DNA from: Lutjanus erythropterus
Taxonomy: Eukaryota > Chordata > Actinopteri > Lutjaniformes > Lutjanidae
DNA: 64,000 bases
Reading direction: 5' to 3'
Assembly (NCBI GenBank): GCA_020091685.1
Contig: CM034602.1
Location: 6,097,050 to 6,161,049, forward strand
The notes under the pieces are model-generated. The model did no database searches and had not been told where the DNA came from. It saw only the letters and a list, made by a program, of their open reading frames with translations. Of this stretch, positions 31,061 through 44,987 are shown in pieces; the stretch's first letter is position 1, and every line of letters starts with the position of its first letter. The translations under genes were made by a program, and so were the position numbers.

Positions 31061-31589
31061 ACACAGCAAATGGACGGGACTCTGTGTAGGTGACATTGGT
31101 GGTGCACGGAGAGATTAAAAGGCCCCTGTAATACTCCTCCTATGATGCTATGCAAAGGCAAGTTGTTGTTTTTTATCAACTGGAAGAGTGCTTAGAGAGC
31201 ATGAGGACAATAATCAAGTCTTTTATAAATGATATGCAAATCTGCACGTGCAAACGTGTCTGGATGTATTTCCAAATCGAATACACATATGTAAAAATAT
31301 GCAAAAAGCCTCATCACCTCAGCTGTGCATTTACAAATATCAAATTCTCAGATTGAAATTGACATCATGAACACGGCAGCTTGTTGTCAAAAACAGTTAA
31401 AGCACACCATTGACAGATTTGTGCATGTGAGACAAAGCCAGTTCTTTTTGCCAAAAACATCGCCATTACAATTGATCTATCTTGCAGGATACGCTCCAAA
31501 ATATAATGGGCTCCTCCTTGGCCCACGCTACGTCTTTCCAGCAAGTTTCATTACAATGAGGTCAGTATTTTGTCTGTAATTTCACTGAC

Positions 31590-31770
31590 AAAGAGACAAA
31601 CTCGATTCATTAATCGATTAATTGGCAGACAGAAAATCAATCTGTAATTATTATGATAAACGATTAATCTCTTCAGTGAGTAAAAAAAAATCCAAACATT
31701 CTCTAGTTCAAGTCTATCAAATGTTTCGAGTCTCATTTCCAGTATGTCAAAAGTTCTGGGTTGGAAAAGC
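31590..31770. repeat. Copy of the ATTAATCG-type fish repeat
   Basis: Contains 'cattaatcgattaattggcagacagaaaatcaatctgtaattattatgataaacgattaatc', the inverted ATTAATCG core typical of this dispersed repeat; related copies are at 39822-40068 and 58331-58780. Confidence 0.65.
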
Positions 31771-34700
31771 ATTCTGAGCAGAAAAAATTAATAAAAATAA
31801 GAGGGTACGTGCAGAGGGTGGGGTTTCTGTTGATGCCACACACTTCTGCTGGGTTGATGGGTGATGATTGAGAGGGATTATTTTGGTATAAATTTATGCA
31901 GTGTTTTTTGGGGTGAAAATCCTGCATAGTTTGTATTTAACACACAGATAAGTGCAAGATGTAAAATAGTTTGAAAAGGTTCAAAAGTTTAAAAATCACA
32001 GTGTCATTTACAAAAAGAAAATCAAGACTTTTCATCTTTGCTTCTAAAAATACTGCACCATCAGTATGACGGCACAAAGACAAGGTGTCACCCCACCTGA
32101 AGCAACATTTAATCTTAGCATTTAATTAGTTTGTGCGATGCGACGTCTCCTTGGAGGTGTGTCTGTTTAGACCTGCACTTCTAATGAAGACCCACTTATT
32201 GCTGCTGCAGAGACAGACTGATGTTTCTGAGAGAATATCAGAGTGATGACGTGTAAACCGAGAACTCGACCAAGGATTCTGGATGATTTTCGGTAAGGCT
32301 GCCGAGTTAGTCATCCCTCCTACTGATGCATTTGTATGTTCTCTTTCATCACTTTTTACTGGATCATTGGGCGAGGACGACAGTGTTACATACTGTTAAA
32401 AAAAAAAAAAAGTTGGGTCATTGTCAGATGTGGGTGTGTTGTTTTATCACAGCCAGCATTTGTGTGACTTTTCAGCACAAAATATCCTGATACATATGTT
32501 GTTTCTGTATGTGTTTAAGTTACGTTATGCAGTGAAGCATGCAGGTTAGAAGGATTTTCATCACCTGAACTTGAATGCACCACAGGTCTCTTAATTTATC
32601 AGCATCCCCATTAGCTAATGCCTTGACATCAGCTAGTCTAAGGATTAGGGTTAGATATTTACAAAAACTTTAAACATTATTTAGATTCAGCAACAGCACT
32701 TTACTTTGAAAGTCCATTTTCAAATCATCTGAAACTACAAACAACATAAAATTTGTAGGGTTTTCAAATTTATATGTGCAATAACTTTGTTGAATTAAAA
32801 AATACAATGCTGCTGGTACCTGACTTTCCTCCCAAAGTGTCTGTATTTTCATTTAAAATGTTTTTTTAAAATATAATTTACAGCAAATGCAAAGAAAATG
32901 TGACTTTTTCGTCCATAAACGGTCACACAGAAATTGCCACGATTATATTGACACTATTTGCACAATTGGAGATGCATCTCAGTTGCTTAGCAACTATCAT
33001 TGTGTCTGTCAATTAAAATTTCACAAGCGGTGTTGATTTCCAATTTCCCAACATTAAAATACCAATTATTGTTGTCGGGCAGAAACCTTGTATTTCCAAA
33101 ACTGTTATTTTCCAATATATGAAAACAAGAACTGTGTTTTAAATTAACTGAATGCTGCTCATTCAAAGTTAGTAGTGGAGAAAAGTAGGGGAGACCAGGG
33201 CCAGTTGTAACTCTTTTTGTCTCAGCACAGTTAACTCACTGGAGTTTTGTGTTAAAGTTTTTTTTGGTTTCATTTTTGTACTCATTTTCAGCCTTTTCCT
33301 ATTAGCTATGATTATTTTTGTGATGGTTCTAGGTATTTATTATTAATGTTAAAATATCATGTTTATAATCTTATTAAACACACTTGACTGTGTCTCACTA
33401 TGAGTAATTCTCACTGTGAGTTATTATCCTACAGAAAAATACGGCTGTGAATATATGCAATCATTGCGTATTACTACATGCAATGGCATGCATATTGATA
33501 AATATATAAATAAATCTTACAAAATGTACATTTTGGTGTTATTTCATTTTTAAAATGATAAACTAACAGAAAAAATGCATTAAGCTCTAAGTCTTGTATT
33601 TATCATGAGAGATAACTGGGTCCATTGGCCAGTCTAGTAGTTACTTTTAGTGTTAAAAGCGGCTCTTGTGTTTGTTTTACTGGTGTGATTCAGTAAAGAG
33701 TTCACTCCTGTGATGGCTCTGTGAATTACATTAGACTGCAGAGATTTGTCCTTGGTCTAGTTGGTGAAAGACATCCTGAACTGGCCTGTCTAGTCAGATG
33801 GTTATGTCAGTTTCTGATGTGCACTTCTTGGTCAGAGAAGCACAATGGTTTCATCCCTGAAGAGGAGCAGAAGAGTGGATCATAATCTTTTCTCTATAGC
33901 AAGCCATGAAAGATCTCTGTGCATCTGATTAGCATTAGTGCACACTGAACAGCGGAGAGCTAATCCGTCAGCTTTGTTTTGAACATGTTTTTTTAGATGT
34001 TTCTTAGCTGCAGATGACCAAATGACTCAACAGGAGTCGAGGTGTGAGCTTGGATCACTTGGTTCAGTGTGTGTTACACTTTATAAAAGCCTTAGAGTGA
34101 AAAATTCAAATCTAACCTTTTTGATTACTTGATGGGCATAAAATGATAGAAAAAAAATCCAGAAAGGGCTCTAAAGTTCTTTGTATAACTAATATATTCA
34201 ACATTACCACACTACTATAAAAGTAATTTATATGTGTATCTTAATAACTATCTTTGTGTCGCACTGACAAATGTCAGATCGATGTAAAACCTTTGGCAAG
34301 TTTCTTACTTATAAAAATGATGAATGTGCTCAGCCTGAAGAAAGCTGTCAAACGGGGAAGAGTGATGGATTTTTCAATGACTTAAGTCAAGGTGGGAATC
34401 GACTTATCTCTGCAGTGCGTCAGACACGCCTTGATTAAACACAACTCCACCTCCAACATTGTTCACGCACCACCGTGTCGGCCTCTTTCTGCCTCTGTCC
34501 TCAAGGATGGAGTCCATGCAGAAGCAAGAAAACACATTTTTGCACCACTTTTTAGAGGGGTCCGTGTAAAAAACGATTAAGAATTCTATTTTCAGGCGAA
34601 TTTCAAGGAGGTTTTTAGGTATTTGTGTGTCTACTGCAGCGAAACAGCGCACCATTAAATAACGCAGTCAATGCTGGGTAAAGTAGCCAACACAAAGAAA

Positions 34701-37700
34701 ACTGTGTGCTATTCATGACAAACCATCTATCATCACATCAGTAATTTAACCCTGTGCTCTTTAAATTGTAATAAATAAACAAGGCTGTTACTAAAAATTA
34801 CAACCCAGTGATGTGAGTCAGCCCCGGGGGTCTCTCTGCATCCACCGAGATACAAACAGTGTGAAGCTAAAGCCTCCTCAGGCAGGCCAGCGTCTGTTCC
34901 TCAGCTTAAATGTGTTTGTTTAAACAGTCCTTTTGAAGAGTGCGATGTTCAGCCAAGTTGCCCTCATCTATTCATCCCCGTGGCTTTCCTTCACTGGCAT
35001 CCCAGACAGAGAGGAGGCATCATCCTTTCACATGAAGTGACTTTCAGCCAAAGGCATTTTGAGAATCTCAGTAAAAAAAGAAAGACTTATAAAAATGTGG
35101 CTGATTATTTCTACTTATACTGTTTTAAAATACCCCTCATTCCTCAACAGAGTTGACTGCTCTTCCTGACTCCGTGCTTTTCTTTGTCGAATGCGAATCA
35201 ATCTTAAATACTCGTAGCTTCTTGGTTTTCAAGCTGAGTAAATATGCCCATGATTGTGAGCATCAAAGCGGTGCATATCATTAGCATGTCACTGTGACAC
35301 ATTTCTGCACTTCACTCGGTCCACAACAAAAGACATGGCAACTGACTTTGGGATTAAAAACAGAAACTTAATTTGCTAAAATTTATACGTCAAAGCTTTA
35401 AATCCACTGAGTCTTTGCTTTAAAAAGCATCAAACTGAGAGGGCTAAAAATAGAAAGGAAAACTTCTTTCCTGTTTAAGGGAAAAAGTAAGAGTCTATCA
35501 AGTCATCTGGCTTGGCTTGACTCGGTTTGACTCGGCACGTCAAGGATTTGCACCTCCATTACAACAAGGCTACCCACTTGAAGACGTTTCTTTTAACCGA
35601 AGAGCTCATCTTGAACAGCGAATAAACATTTCGCAATAAAAGTCTCATTATTTTGTTATTTAAATGCTTTTAGTATGAAGCAGCAAAATCAGGAAATGTT
35701 GCGTTTTTATCCGAGCTCATGTTTCATTTACTTCAACAGATACATCTGGGTCTCCTCCTGTTCATTTTTGTACTTTTGCACAACTGTGTCTGCTAAATCG
35801 GCTATCGTGTCAGTATTAAACGAAGTGGACTGTTTATTTTCTGTAAAAGAAAAACACTAAAAGCTTTTGTTGACAAGAAAAATGGGTTTGCTGTTCTTCT
35901 GACAGGATTTGGTCTAAGTTTAAGTTGAATTTACCAACTGTGATACGTCACATGTTTTGTTGTTCTGATAGTTTGTAGGTCTGTCCTGTCCTTTGGTCTA
36001 CACCTGTTGAACACCCTTGGAAATCAAGAATGAGCTGAAAGACGTCAGAATAATTTTGAATTTCTGGTGATGCCAGTCTATGCTATAACTTTTTTTTCCC
36101 AGTAAGGACATTTGGTAACATGTAACCCAGCAGGGGTATCTGTGTTAAACAAGATCACACATCTGCAATGATCCATTTTCTTGACAGAAATAACTTTGGT
36201 GGCGGGGTAGATGCTGAATGCCGTGTGGCCCGCTTCTGTCGGTCGACTTAAGGATCTCGGGAGGAGGTGAACTCTTCGCTCCCTTTCGGTCCTCGCGCGA
36301 CTCTGTTCATAACTGCGAGGCCCAGAGGAAGGGAAGGTCATTTGTCAGACAGAACTCAGTGTTTCTGCTCATTCCGGCTCTTCCTCAGCTGACCTGCTTG
36401 TTATAAATATCCACATCTGAACTCCCCAGACGAGAACGCTCTGTTTAAAGGCGACTAAAACGGAGCACTGATCGACCGAGGCCCAGCCACTGCACTGCTC
36501 CAGATAGCATGTTCCACATTTGCAGTGGCGAGAGGGATGACGAGAGGGTTCAAGGAAATTTGAAGACAGCAGGTAAAACATTTCAAGCTGTAGCTGCTTC
36601 TAGGAAGACAGACTCTATTACAGTTTAGTGTGCCGATAACCTGACATTTTTAGACTGGAAATTCTGTTCAGCAAGTTATTATATTAAAAGTGGAGCGAGA
36701 AGTCTAAAACTGAACTCTCCAGTGATGTTAACACAGTGTTTCAGAGTTCAGTAAATTGTCTGTGTATCACAAAGTTCGACACGGAGCGGAAAATGATTCA
36801 GCACCAAGGACAGCTCCTCTTTCAAATGTAAAAGACCCTTCCTAAGTCCCGCCCCAATTTGCTCTGTGCTCCAATAACAGCTGAGCAAACTCGGTACCCT
36901 GCAGAACCTCAGTCAACGTTCTCCTTTCCTCTTTCCTGTATTCGATATGCCACATGCTAGGCTTGTTTATGCTGAAAAGAAATTGCATTTTGAAGATGGT
37001 TAAAACATGTTACTTGGGTTTCTGTGAAAGTAACGTATTAACAGTCACATCTTAAGTTAGCTAATGTTAGAAAAATGGTAGCTAACAGGCTAGATAACAT
37101 TTATACATGGATTAGCTAGCTAATTAGCTAGTATTTTGCTGACATCAGCTATCAGATATAACTAGCTAGCTAATGATTGATGTATGACTCATGCTGTTGT
37201 CCCTGCATTTTATTGTTTTTATACTGAAACGGACTGAAATTAAGTTTAACTTTAGTTGAAATAGTACATAATCAGTATTGTAAGATTCTCACTGGTGCAA
37301 CAGTAGAAATAGGGTATGAATTTGAGATTTACTGCAATTACATTATGTTAATGTATTTGTTTTTCATTACATAATATTTTATTACAATTTAGTGAAGAAG
37401 AGAAAAACTCATCAGTGAAATTTGCTAATCAAATCGTTATTTAACGCAAAGGTTTGCTTGTTTTTCCTCTGAATGATTTAATTGTAAAGGATTAGCTCTG
37501 GCTCTTTGAAGGTCATTTTGGACTCAAGTAACTTGCATTTGATATTACTTTTGACAGTTTATAGAATTAAGAAAATAGTGATACACTTTTCTACCTTGAC
37601 TGTCAAAGCTCTGCAGTTTTGATTGAGCACCTCTCGGTTCACTGTTTTGCTCAGGGACACTCTGACTCTTGGACAGGAGGACACATCGACCCTGGGATTA

Positions 37701-38282
37701 ATGGACAACTCACTCTACCTCCTGAGCTGCAGCTGCCTGCCTTTTGAGATTAGAAATGTATTCTTGACCAAAGGGAACAGTACAGACTTTTCAAGTCTCA
37801 AGGATTTAGCACTTAGGAGAAAACATTTCACACCTTAAGATCTCTGATGGTACACAGAAAAGAAAACCCCTGAAGGGCAGACTGTTACTGGAGCGGTGTA
37901 AAAACATCGCACAGAGAACGCTGCAACACTGGACAAGAAATACCAGAAACGGACATCAGCTGTTTGTGAACACCAGATCAAAACCAGTCATCAACCACCT
38001 TCACCCGAGGAAGCCGACATCCTAAAGATCATCCTTGAACAGGTTTATCTAGAACACTGATTTATCTAGACCCTAATGAAGGGTTGCCAAAGCTTCATGA
38101 TGGTTGCAAGGCCTTCTTGCCTAACTTGAATTAGAAAAGTACACAGTTAAAACAACCAAAGAGCTAACAGAACAATGCCAAGCGTCAGAGAGGAGACCAA
38201 AGAATCTGCTAGAAACCTTGTATAACATATGTACGAGCAAAGATAGCACAGAGCCTTGCAGTCCTGGGCAAAACTAGACATA

Positions 38283-38581
38283 TACTGCATTGCAAAGCAG
38301 TGTACACTCTGTACTGTTCTCTGGTATTACCATATTAGAATAACTGTGTAGAGGTACGAGCCAACACCTACAAAAACACCCGACAACCATTCTGCATAAT
38401 ACAGAAAAGAGCCATAAGGACAGTAAGCAAATTGGGACATCAGGAACACTCTAAAAATCAATTTTTAAAGTCTGATGCATTGAAATTCAGGGATCTGTTG
38501 GAATTTAAAGCCACACAAATTATGTCTAAATCAATTTACTACACGCAAACATTGTTTTTGGACAGAAAAACGGGATTATAA
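38283..38581 (+). mobile_element. Decayed LINE reverse-transcriptase C-terminal fragment
   Basis: Read on the plus strand, the frame gives ILHCKAVYTLYCSLVLPY, a stop, NNCVEVRANTYKNTRQPFC, IIQKRAIRTVSKLGHQEHSK, and KSDALKFRDLLEFKATQIM, ending at TAA 38579-38581. The order 'YTLYxSLVLPYxxYCxEVWxNTY', then 'IQKRAIR', then 'HxxxLFxxxxxLKxxDLxxF' is typical of the end of non-LTR retrotransposon reverse transcriptases. There is an in-frame stop and no catalytic core (the YADD region lies outside), so it is dead. The upstream sequence, 37840-38280, may be older LINE sequence but I cannot show it. Confidence 0.8.
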
Positions 38582-39609
38582 CTTGAGAGGGAAATGGTGT
38601 GTTTGCACTAATCTTAAAAGCATGCGCATGTCAATTTGCAGGGTAATTTTGTGGAATGCACCGCGGGATGAAAGCAAGCAAAGTTAAAAACACGAGACAG
38701 TTCAAAAAGATATGCAAAGAAATTAATTTTGCGAGGTACAGAAATGAGGAAGGGGAAAATTGTGTTGTTGTTGGTTTTGTTTTCTCTTTTTACAAACTTG
38801 AGTATGGAGCGTGAAGAGGATGAACATGGTGGTTTAGTTGTGCGGCTGGACGCTGGAGTGGAGAATGGGTTTATGTAACGGATTGATTATTATAACAAAA
38901 CAAAACAAAAATGCATAACAGACAGAGAAGTGTATAAAATCCTAAAAATGTAAGGAAAATCATCTCTCATGTAATAATCACTAGATTTACAAAAACCTTA
39001 ATGGTACAGTTAATCAGTTGTTCTGTGTTGTTATTTTATGCACTGAATGTAATATGAAATATCTATAAAATATGTAATTTAGTCCGGAGTTTTGACTCCA
39101 GTCATGTGATGATACCTGATACGCCCGCTGCATTTGCTGGTCAAGACTGAAAGACGCTGTTTAAGAAGTTCAGAAAGCTGGTAAATTAACCTTTAAACTT
39201 AAATTATTTTGCTTAATATCTATATACTGTATATCTATTTGCTGAAAATAAACTGAAAATAATTAGTAGTTGCAGCCCCAACAAACATCCCAGTGCTGTA
39301 ACTCTGCCCTTGTTTTCTGTTAAAAGTAAATCAAGTTAAAATTAAGTTAAGTAATAAGTGAGTTAATGAAGCTGAACCGATGCCTCAGGCTTCTTTATAT
39401 ACACGTCAGATCAACAGAGGTTGATTGAAGCCGACATCAAAAAGTTATTACCCTGTTCTTAATCTCATTTGCCTAATGTGGGCTCATTCCTTCCTGCGGA
39501 CTGAGAACTATTGTCTGAGCTCAGAGATGAAGTGCTGTGAAGTGGGTTGGAAAATTAAAGAAGCCACAGCAGACCCGGCTGTCTCCACCACGCTCATTTC
39601 TGCACTGCA

Positions 39610-39626
39610 CCCCCCCCCCCCCCCCC
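39610..39626. repeat. C17 homopolymer
   Basis: An uninterrupted C run in intron 1; its length is likely uncertain in the assembly. Confidence 0.9.
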
Positions 39627-39821
39627 ACTGGTGAAACCATACATCAGAACTACAAGTCCAGCCATTTGTTTGTGTCTGAAAGCGTCAAGCGAGTGCTGAG
39701 TCACTGCTGAAGTCTGCAGACTGTCGAAACACAGGTCCTGTAACTTTAAATTATGCCAAATTATGCCAATGTTTTCACTGGTCTAATGATAATGAAATGA
39801 AAATATGGAAGATATATTATT

Positions 39822-40068
39822 AAAGTTGCAACAATTAATTTATTTATCACTTTTTAAATTAATCACCAACTACTTTGATAACTGATCAATTGTTTGAGTC
39901 ACTTTGCAAGGAAAAAATGGTAAAAAATTTCTGATTTCAGCTTCTTATATGGACATATTTTCAGGTTTCTTTAATACTTGATGACAGTTAACTGAATATC
40001 TTTGGGCCGTGAACAAAACAGATGTAACCTTGGGTTTTGGACGACACTGATCAACATTTTTCTTTTTG
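39822..40068. repeat. Best-preserved copy of the ATTAATCG-type fish repeat
   Basis: Shows the familiar order: 'aaagttgcaacaattaa', 'aatcaccaactactttgataactgatcaattgtttgagtca', 'ctgatttcagcttcttatatg', 'tttcaggtttctttaatacttgatgacagttaactgaatatctttgggccgtg', 'gggttttggacgacactgatcaaca'. I know this as one of the most frequent teleost repeats. Confidence 0.8.
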
Positions 40069-41227
40069 TATTCATCTGTGTGAAACAAATAAACCTAAAC
40101 ACAAACATAGATACAGATATTTTATTATTTCTTTAACTGACTGAACTCTTAAATAGATGCCATGTGTGCTACCTGTTGTCTACTGTAATTAATTGCATAA
40201 TCATAACTCAGCGGCTGTAATCAGCCCCTCGCCGGTTGAAGATTATGTAACTCCTCATTCCACAATGTTGAAATGATGAAATCGACCCCGATTACCTGGT
40301 TTAACCTCCAGGACAGAAAACTTGTTCCTTGAACCACAATCAGTCTCATTGGTTCACAACAGCAGCAGGAAGCCAGAGACTTAGTTCCTGATGCTAATCC
40401 TGGTCCTGTGATTTGGCAGCGCTGAGTTGTAGGGCTGTTCAGCCAGTTAAAGCCTGTTTGCCAGAAACAGTTAGCAAATACTCTTTCTAGGAAAAGAGGG
40501 AAACATGCAGTATGTATCCGGTATCCATTCAAAGTGGTCAAAAGAATCGAAAGCTATTGTTCAAAACTTGTTCACTCATATCCTCAAGGCTAATTTTATT
40601 AGCTTCACCGTTGAAGTTGCTAATCTTCCTGGGGATTAAAAATGTCCAAATAAAGGATGAATATAATCATGAAAACAAGGTCCTACTGAAAGCAAGTGGA
40701 TAAAATAAAGCAGCTCAATCAAGTGAACTACTCTGGTGTCCAGAATACTATTCTAATATACCTCACAGCTAGATGACACTAAATTCTGCACACTGGTCCT
40801 CTAATACAACAAATCAGTAATCAGACACAGCTATCAAAATGATCATTAACTGGTTGAAATCATGAACAATAATAATGGCAAACATTGTGCCAAGTAAGCA
40901 CAGACAACAATGAATGATTGTTGCACAGTGCAGCTACGTGTCAGTACACAACCATCCGTTAAATTCACAAAATTTAAACAAAATCAGATTTAAAAAACAG
41001 ATATTTTCAGTAATAGTTTGCTTTAGGTTGATTTTAAAAAGTGCAAACATTTGATTCTCTAATTTTGTTTGCTGACTTGTTCCATTTCACAGAAGCCCTG
41101 CACATAAATGGATGTTTTCAAAGGTTTGTCTTGGCTGTAGGGATAACTAATAGTTGTTTATCCACATACTGAGAGGGATATGTACGTGTTTGATCTGAGC
41201 ACTACAACAAAGATGAATAAAAACTGT

Positions 41228-41249
41228 AAAAAAAAAAAAAAAAAAAAAA
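41228..41249. repeat. A22 homopolymer
   Basis: A pure A run. The sequence upstream does not look like a retrocopied gene. Confidence 0.9.
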
Positions 41250-41797
41250 GTCACTGTGGGAAAAGTACATTTAAGAAAGTGGAGGTGGAGTCAGAGATAC
41301 TCAACACAACAGATTAACTTTCATGTGCAATGCAGCAAATCTTCAACAGCAGCGTCTTGTAGCATCAGAGGTACGATGTTGGTTTAATGAGTGAACAGAC
41401 CTCCGAATCTCCACAAATCCATTTCCCCACAGGGATCACTTAAAGCGCATCTGATCTTATGTATCTTAAAAATCCGTCAGTCCCTCATGTCACAGATTAA
41501 ATATGTACACAGAAGCTTCGGTGGTGCGTCTCCTCAAAGATTATCTTCTTTCTGGATTCTTACCATGCTAAATTGTTGCTGATAAATTGCATATTATCAA
41601 TGTGCTAAGACAGCAACTTCATTATAACTAGCTTGCTTGAGGCCTTGATTCAAACAGTGAGCCACGAATCTGCAGCAACTCGCACCTTTAACAAGACCAG
41701 TGAAGTATTGAGAGATTTATTTGAGTATAAGAAGCAATACTGCAATATGAAAACACTTAAAAGTATAGGTCTTGCATTTAGAGTTTTACTTTAAAAA

Positions 41798-42118
41798 AGT
41801 GTGTAGGATTTAGTGGCATCTAGCGGTGAGGTTACAGATGCAGCCAACTGAACACCACTCACCTCACACTCTCTTTCTAAGCAGATAGGAGAATCTACAG
41901 TGGCTGCAAAACTCGTGAAAAACTCAAAAGGCCCCATCTAGTGCCAGTGCTTGGTGCAAAATGATGGTGCAACATGGTGACCTTCGTGGAAGAGGAACGA
42001 AAACACAACAGTTCTTATTTTCAGGTGATTAAACACTGATGAAAACGTACTTATGAATATTATATTCGATTATGATCATATTCTGTCGATAAACCCCAGC
42101 AAATCTTACACACAGGAT
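41798..42118. mobile_element. MITE-like element with GTGTGTAGGATTT termini
   Basis: The left end reads 'gtgtgtaggatttagtggcatctagcgg'; the right end 'caaatcttacacacagg' is its inverse (GTGTGTAAGATTTG). The inside includes 'gaacaccactcacctcacactctc' and 'gatggtgcaacatggtgacc'. This is a very common fish element. About 320 bp, non-coding. Confidence 0.85.
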
Positions 42119-42300
42119 CCTTAAGTAAAAGTATAACATAAAGTATAACATCAAAATAGACTAAAAGATACCAAAAGTAAGAGTACTCACTGTGCAGAAT
42201 GACCCACTTCAGTATTTATAGATTAAAAGTTGTGATGTATTAATGTGTATCCCTCTTTAATGTTGCAGGTGGTAAAGGTGGACATGATTTTAAATTACTC
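42119..42300. repeat. Part of a fish repeat with 'taagtaaaagta' motif
   Basis: Begins 'ttaagtaaaagtataacataaagt' and includes 'actgtgcagaatgacccacttcag' and 'gttgcaggtggtaaaggtgga'. Similar 'aagtaaaagtac' repeats are found all over fish genomes; other pieces lie at 46278-46500 and 50760-50890. Confidence 0.55.
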
Positions 42301-43673
42301 TATAAACTGCTGGGTATAATTTATGACATGTAATATGATAATCTATAATAATTTATGAGTTGATTGATTAACAATTTAAATCTGCAAAGTTATAAATAAC
42401 TCTGGTGGAGCAGAAAGCAGCACAGCATATTTGAAATACTAAAGTAATGTACAAGCACCTCAAAATTGTCTTAAATTATAGTGCTCGAGAAAATGTTCTT
42501 CGTAACATTTCACCACTGATTAAGACTATTCAAGCTCTTCTTTGTGACATTGATTAAACCCTTAAAATAAAGCAACACGTGCGCTCACGTTCTCCAGCAA
42601 TTCATCCTAAGAATGTGTCTAATTTTAGTTTGGTTAGTTCAATTTGAATTATGTTTATCTGCATAGGGCGCCTAAGCAATGGAGCAAATTAAGCAGCTGC
42701 ACCCGTGTTGTAAAGTTTGTACAGAAATATATTCAATCTTCATGGATTATATTGATGCCGAATTGACAAGAATACTATCAACATATGATGCCTTTTATTT
42801 TATACTTCTAGAGTTATGTGTTTTTACAGAAAAGTAAAAAGGCATTCATATTTCATATTTTTTAAAGGGGGTTTGGCGCAGGGATGTTTAGGTTAATTCA
42901 AGGTGCTAATAACTTAATTTCTTAACATTTTGTCACGACTGCAGAAACACTAAGGATGTCTGACATTCACTGATGTTAGTTACTGGTCTGATAATGTCTT
43001 AATAATTCAGTCACCATATTTTTTGTATCCAGATTACATAATCTGTTACATGTAATTCGTTAGTCCTCAAGCCTGCAGGCAAGTTTGTATATTATGTTAC
43101 AAAAGAGATAAATGTCACTTTATATGGTCTCTTATTAACATTAAAGGATATAAGATGATTATAATAAAATATTATCTAATGCACAAAACATTTTCCCCAC
43201 CACTTCAAATTGGATTCTAAAATAGCTCCAGCTCATTATCAGTGTATGAGTCATTACCACATGAATAAGGAGATGAGAGAAAAGAACATAAGCCAGACTG
43301 AAGTTGAAAGTGAAAGTGCTTCACTGACCTCCTGCAGTCTTTTCAGGGGAAACTTTCCACCTGACAGGGCTGAAGTATTACTTCACGATCACCGTATCTG
43401 ACACATTAAAAGAAAAAAGTCAATAGGAGGAGGAGAGGATAGAGGGCGAGGATCTGACGATGAAAGAGTCGGAGCTCTTTAGTATTTCAGTATGTAAGTA
43501 TCAGCAGTATTTAAGGTCCAGACTTTTTTTTTTACTCAGAGCTGATTCAAGTTCCATAATACGACCAGCCTTTCCAATCTCCTTTTTTATCCGCTCCTTG
43601 AAGGGCCTCTTAGTTCCCTTTGCAAGTCTGTGGTTCAGTCTTTGTTGCTGCAGACTGCCATGGTGATGCCCTA

Positions 43674-43674
<1 letters not shown>

Positions 43675-43708
<34 letters not shown>
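43675..43708. repeat. (AC)n microsatellite
   Basis: About 17 AC units, followed by a diverged AC-rich tail. Confidence 0.95.
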
Positions 43709-43710
<2 letters not shown>

Positions 43711-44333
43711 ATACACACACTCTCTGGCACCTGCACTCACGCTTTCATGCGATCACTAAAGTCTGATAGCAACAGATTTGACCAAAGTTGCAGATATTCA
43801 GTTTTTTTACAAATGTGACTGTTTTTTCTAGAGCAGATATATCGGCTGATGTTGGCTCGGGACAGATGTATAAATAAAGAAATGTCAGCACAGAAATGCC
43901 AAAAATATGAGGTCGTTCCTCTACCGGAGAGCACAAACAAGATTATTTTTCAACTATAAAATGTCCCTCTCAGCACAGACTGTGGTCCCGACTCTTAAAA
44001 AAAAACAAATTTAAGGGTTTCTTTACGAAACAAAATGTTCATGTTTACATAAAAGAAAATAATATCGACTCATGTGTTGTGAGTCTTTTCACTTTTCACT
44101 TACTTTACTCTTGTTATCGAGGAAAAGCCTTTGAAATGGTATTAATAACATCACAAAATCTCTAATAATAATTAAAATGTTAGATCAAACTATAGACTAA
44201 ATAAAAACAAACAGAACAATCAAACAATTATAAAAGAATTAAAACAGTAATGTTAATACTCTTCTAAGAAGCTGTGAACCAGGCAGCACAACTTTAGATA
44301 ACAATATACCGACATACACCACATTAATAATTA

Positions 44334-44987
44334 GTGTGGTAGTGAAGATCAGTCCTGGTCTCAAGACAACTATTTCTGAAGTCTCAGTCTTGTCTTACTT
44401 GGTCTCGTCTTGGTCTAAGACAAAGAGGACTTAGGATTTTATGTCAAGATAATCATGTAAAACATCATATGCAACTTTATCATTAGATTTAGCTGGTGAG
44501 ATGATGGTATGTTTTTTTAATGTTGTGTTTAACAGTTTGTGGAACTCAAGAGAGGAGATTCGTACTCAGTTTCTATATTGTGCAGATTGTATAATGTTAA
44601 AATGTTCACTGTCAAGACTCGACCATCACTCTCTCCATCCTCTGCTACATCGTCACATACAATACAGCTGTTATCTCATTGGTTGGCATTAAAAGGTCAG
44701 TAGCAAACGAGGTCAAAGTTCAAATAATTTGAACTTTTGAGCGCAGCATTCGGTGGAAAATCCACTGCTGATCATGTGTTGGAGCCTTTACCAGTTATTC
44801 ATCACTCTCCACCTCTCTTCAGGCACATTGACATAAATGCTGCACAACACTGGGTGAGAGGACTGGAGATGTGACAGCACTTTGTCTTGACTTGGTCTCA
44901 ACACCTCAAAGACTCGAGCTCATGTTGGCCTTGATACACTCTGGTCTTGGTCTTGACTTGGTCTCAGTGGTCTTGACTACAACACTG
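44334..44987. mobile_element. Inverted-repeat element rich in 'ttggtcttgacttggtctc'
   Basis: The left end 'agtgtggtagtgaagatcagtcctggtctcaag' pairs with the right end 'cttggtctcagtggtcttgactacaacact' as its inverse. Repeated 'cttgacttggtctca' phrases flank both sides. About 650 bp, non-coding, MITE-like. I recognise the GTCTTG-rich ends as common in fish. Confidence 0.8.

Noticed and set aside
36078-36341. 87-codon minus-strand frame in a CpG-richer spot
   Set aside because: Checked for MAP1 or other exons. There is no matching family, and no clear splice partner.
41228-41249. A22 run as the tail of a processed pseudogene
   Set aside because: No gene-like sequence precedes it, on either strand.
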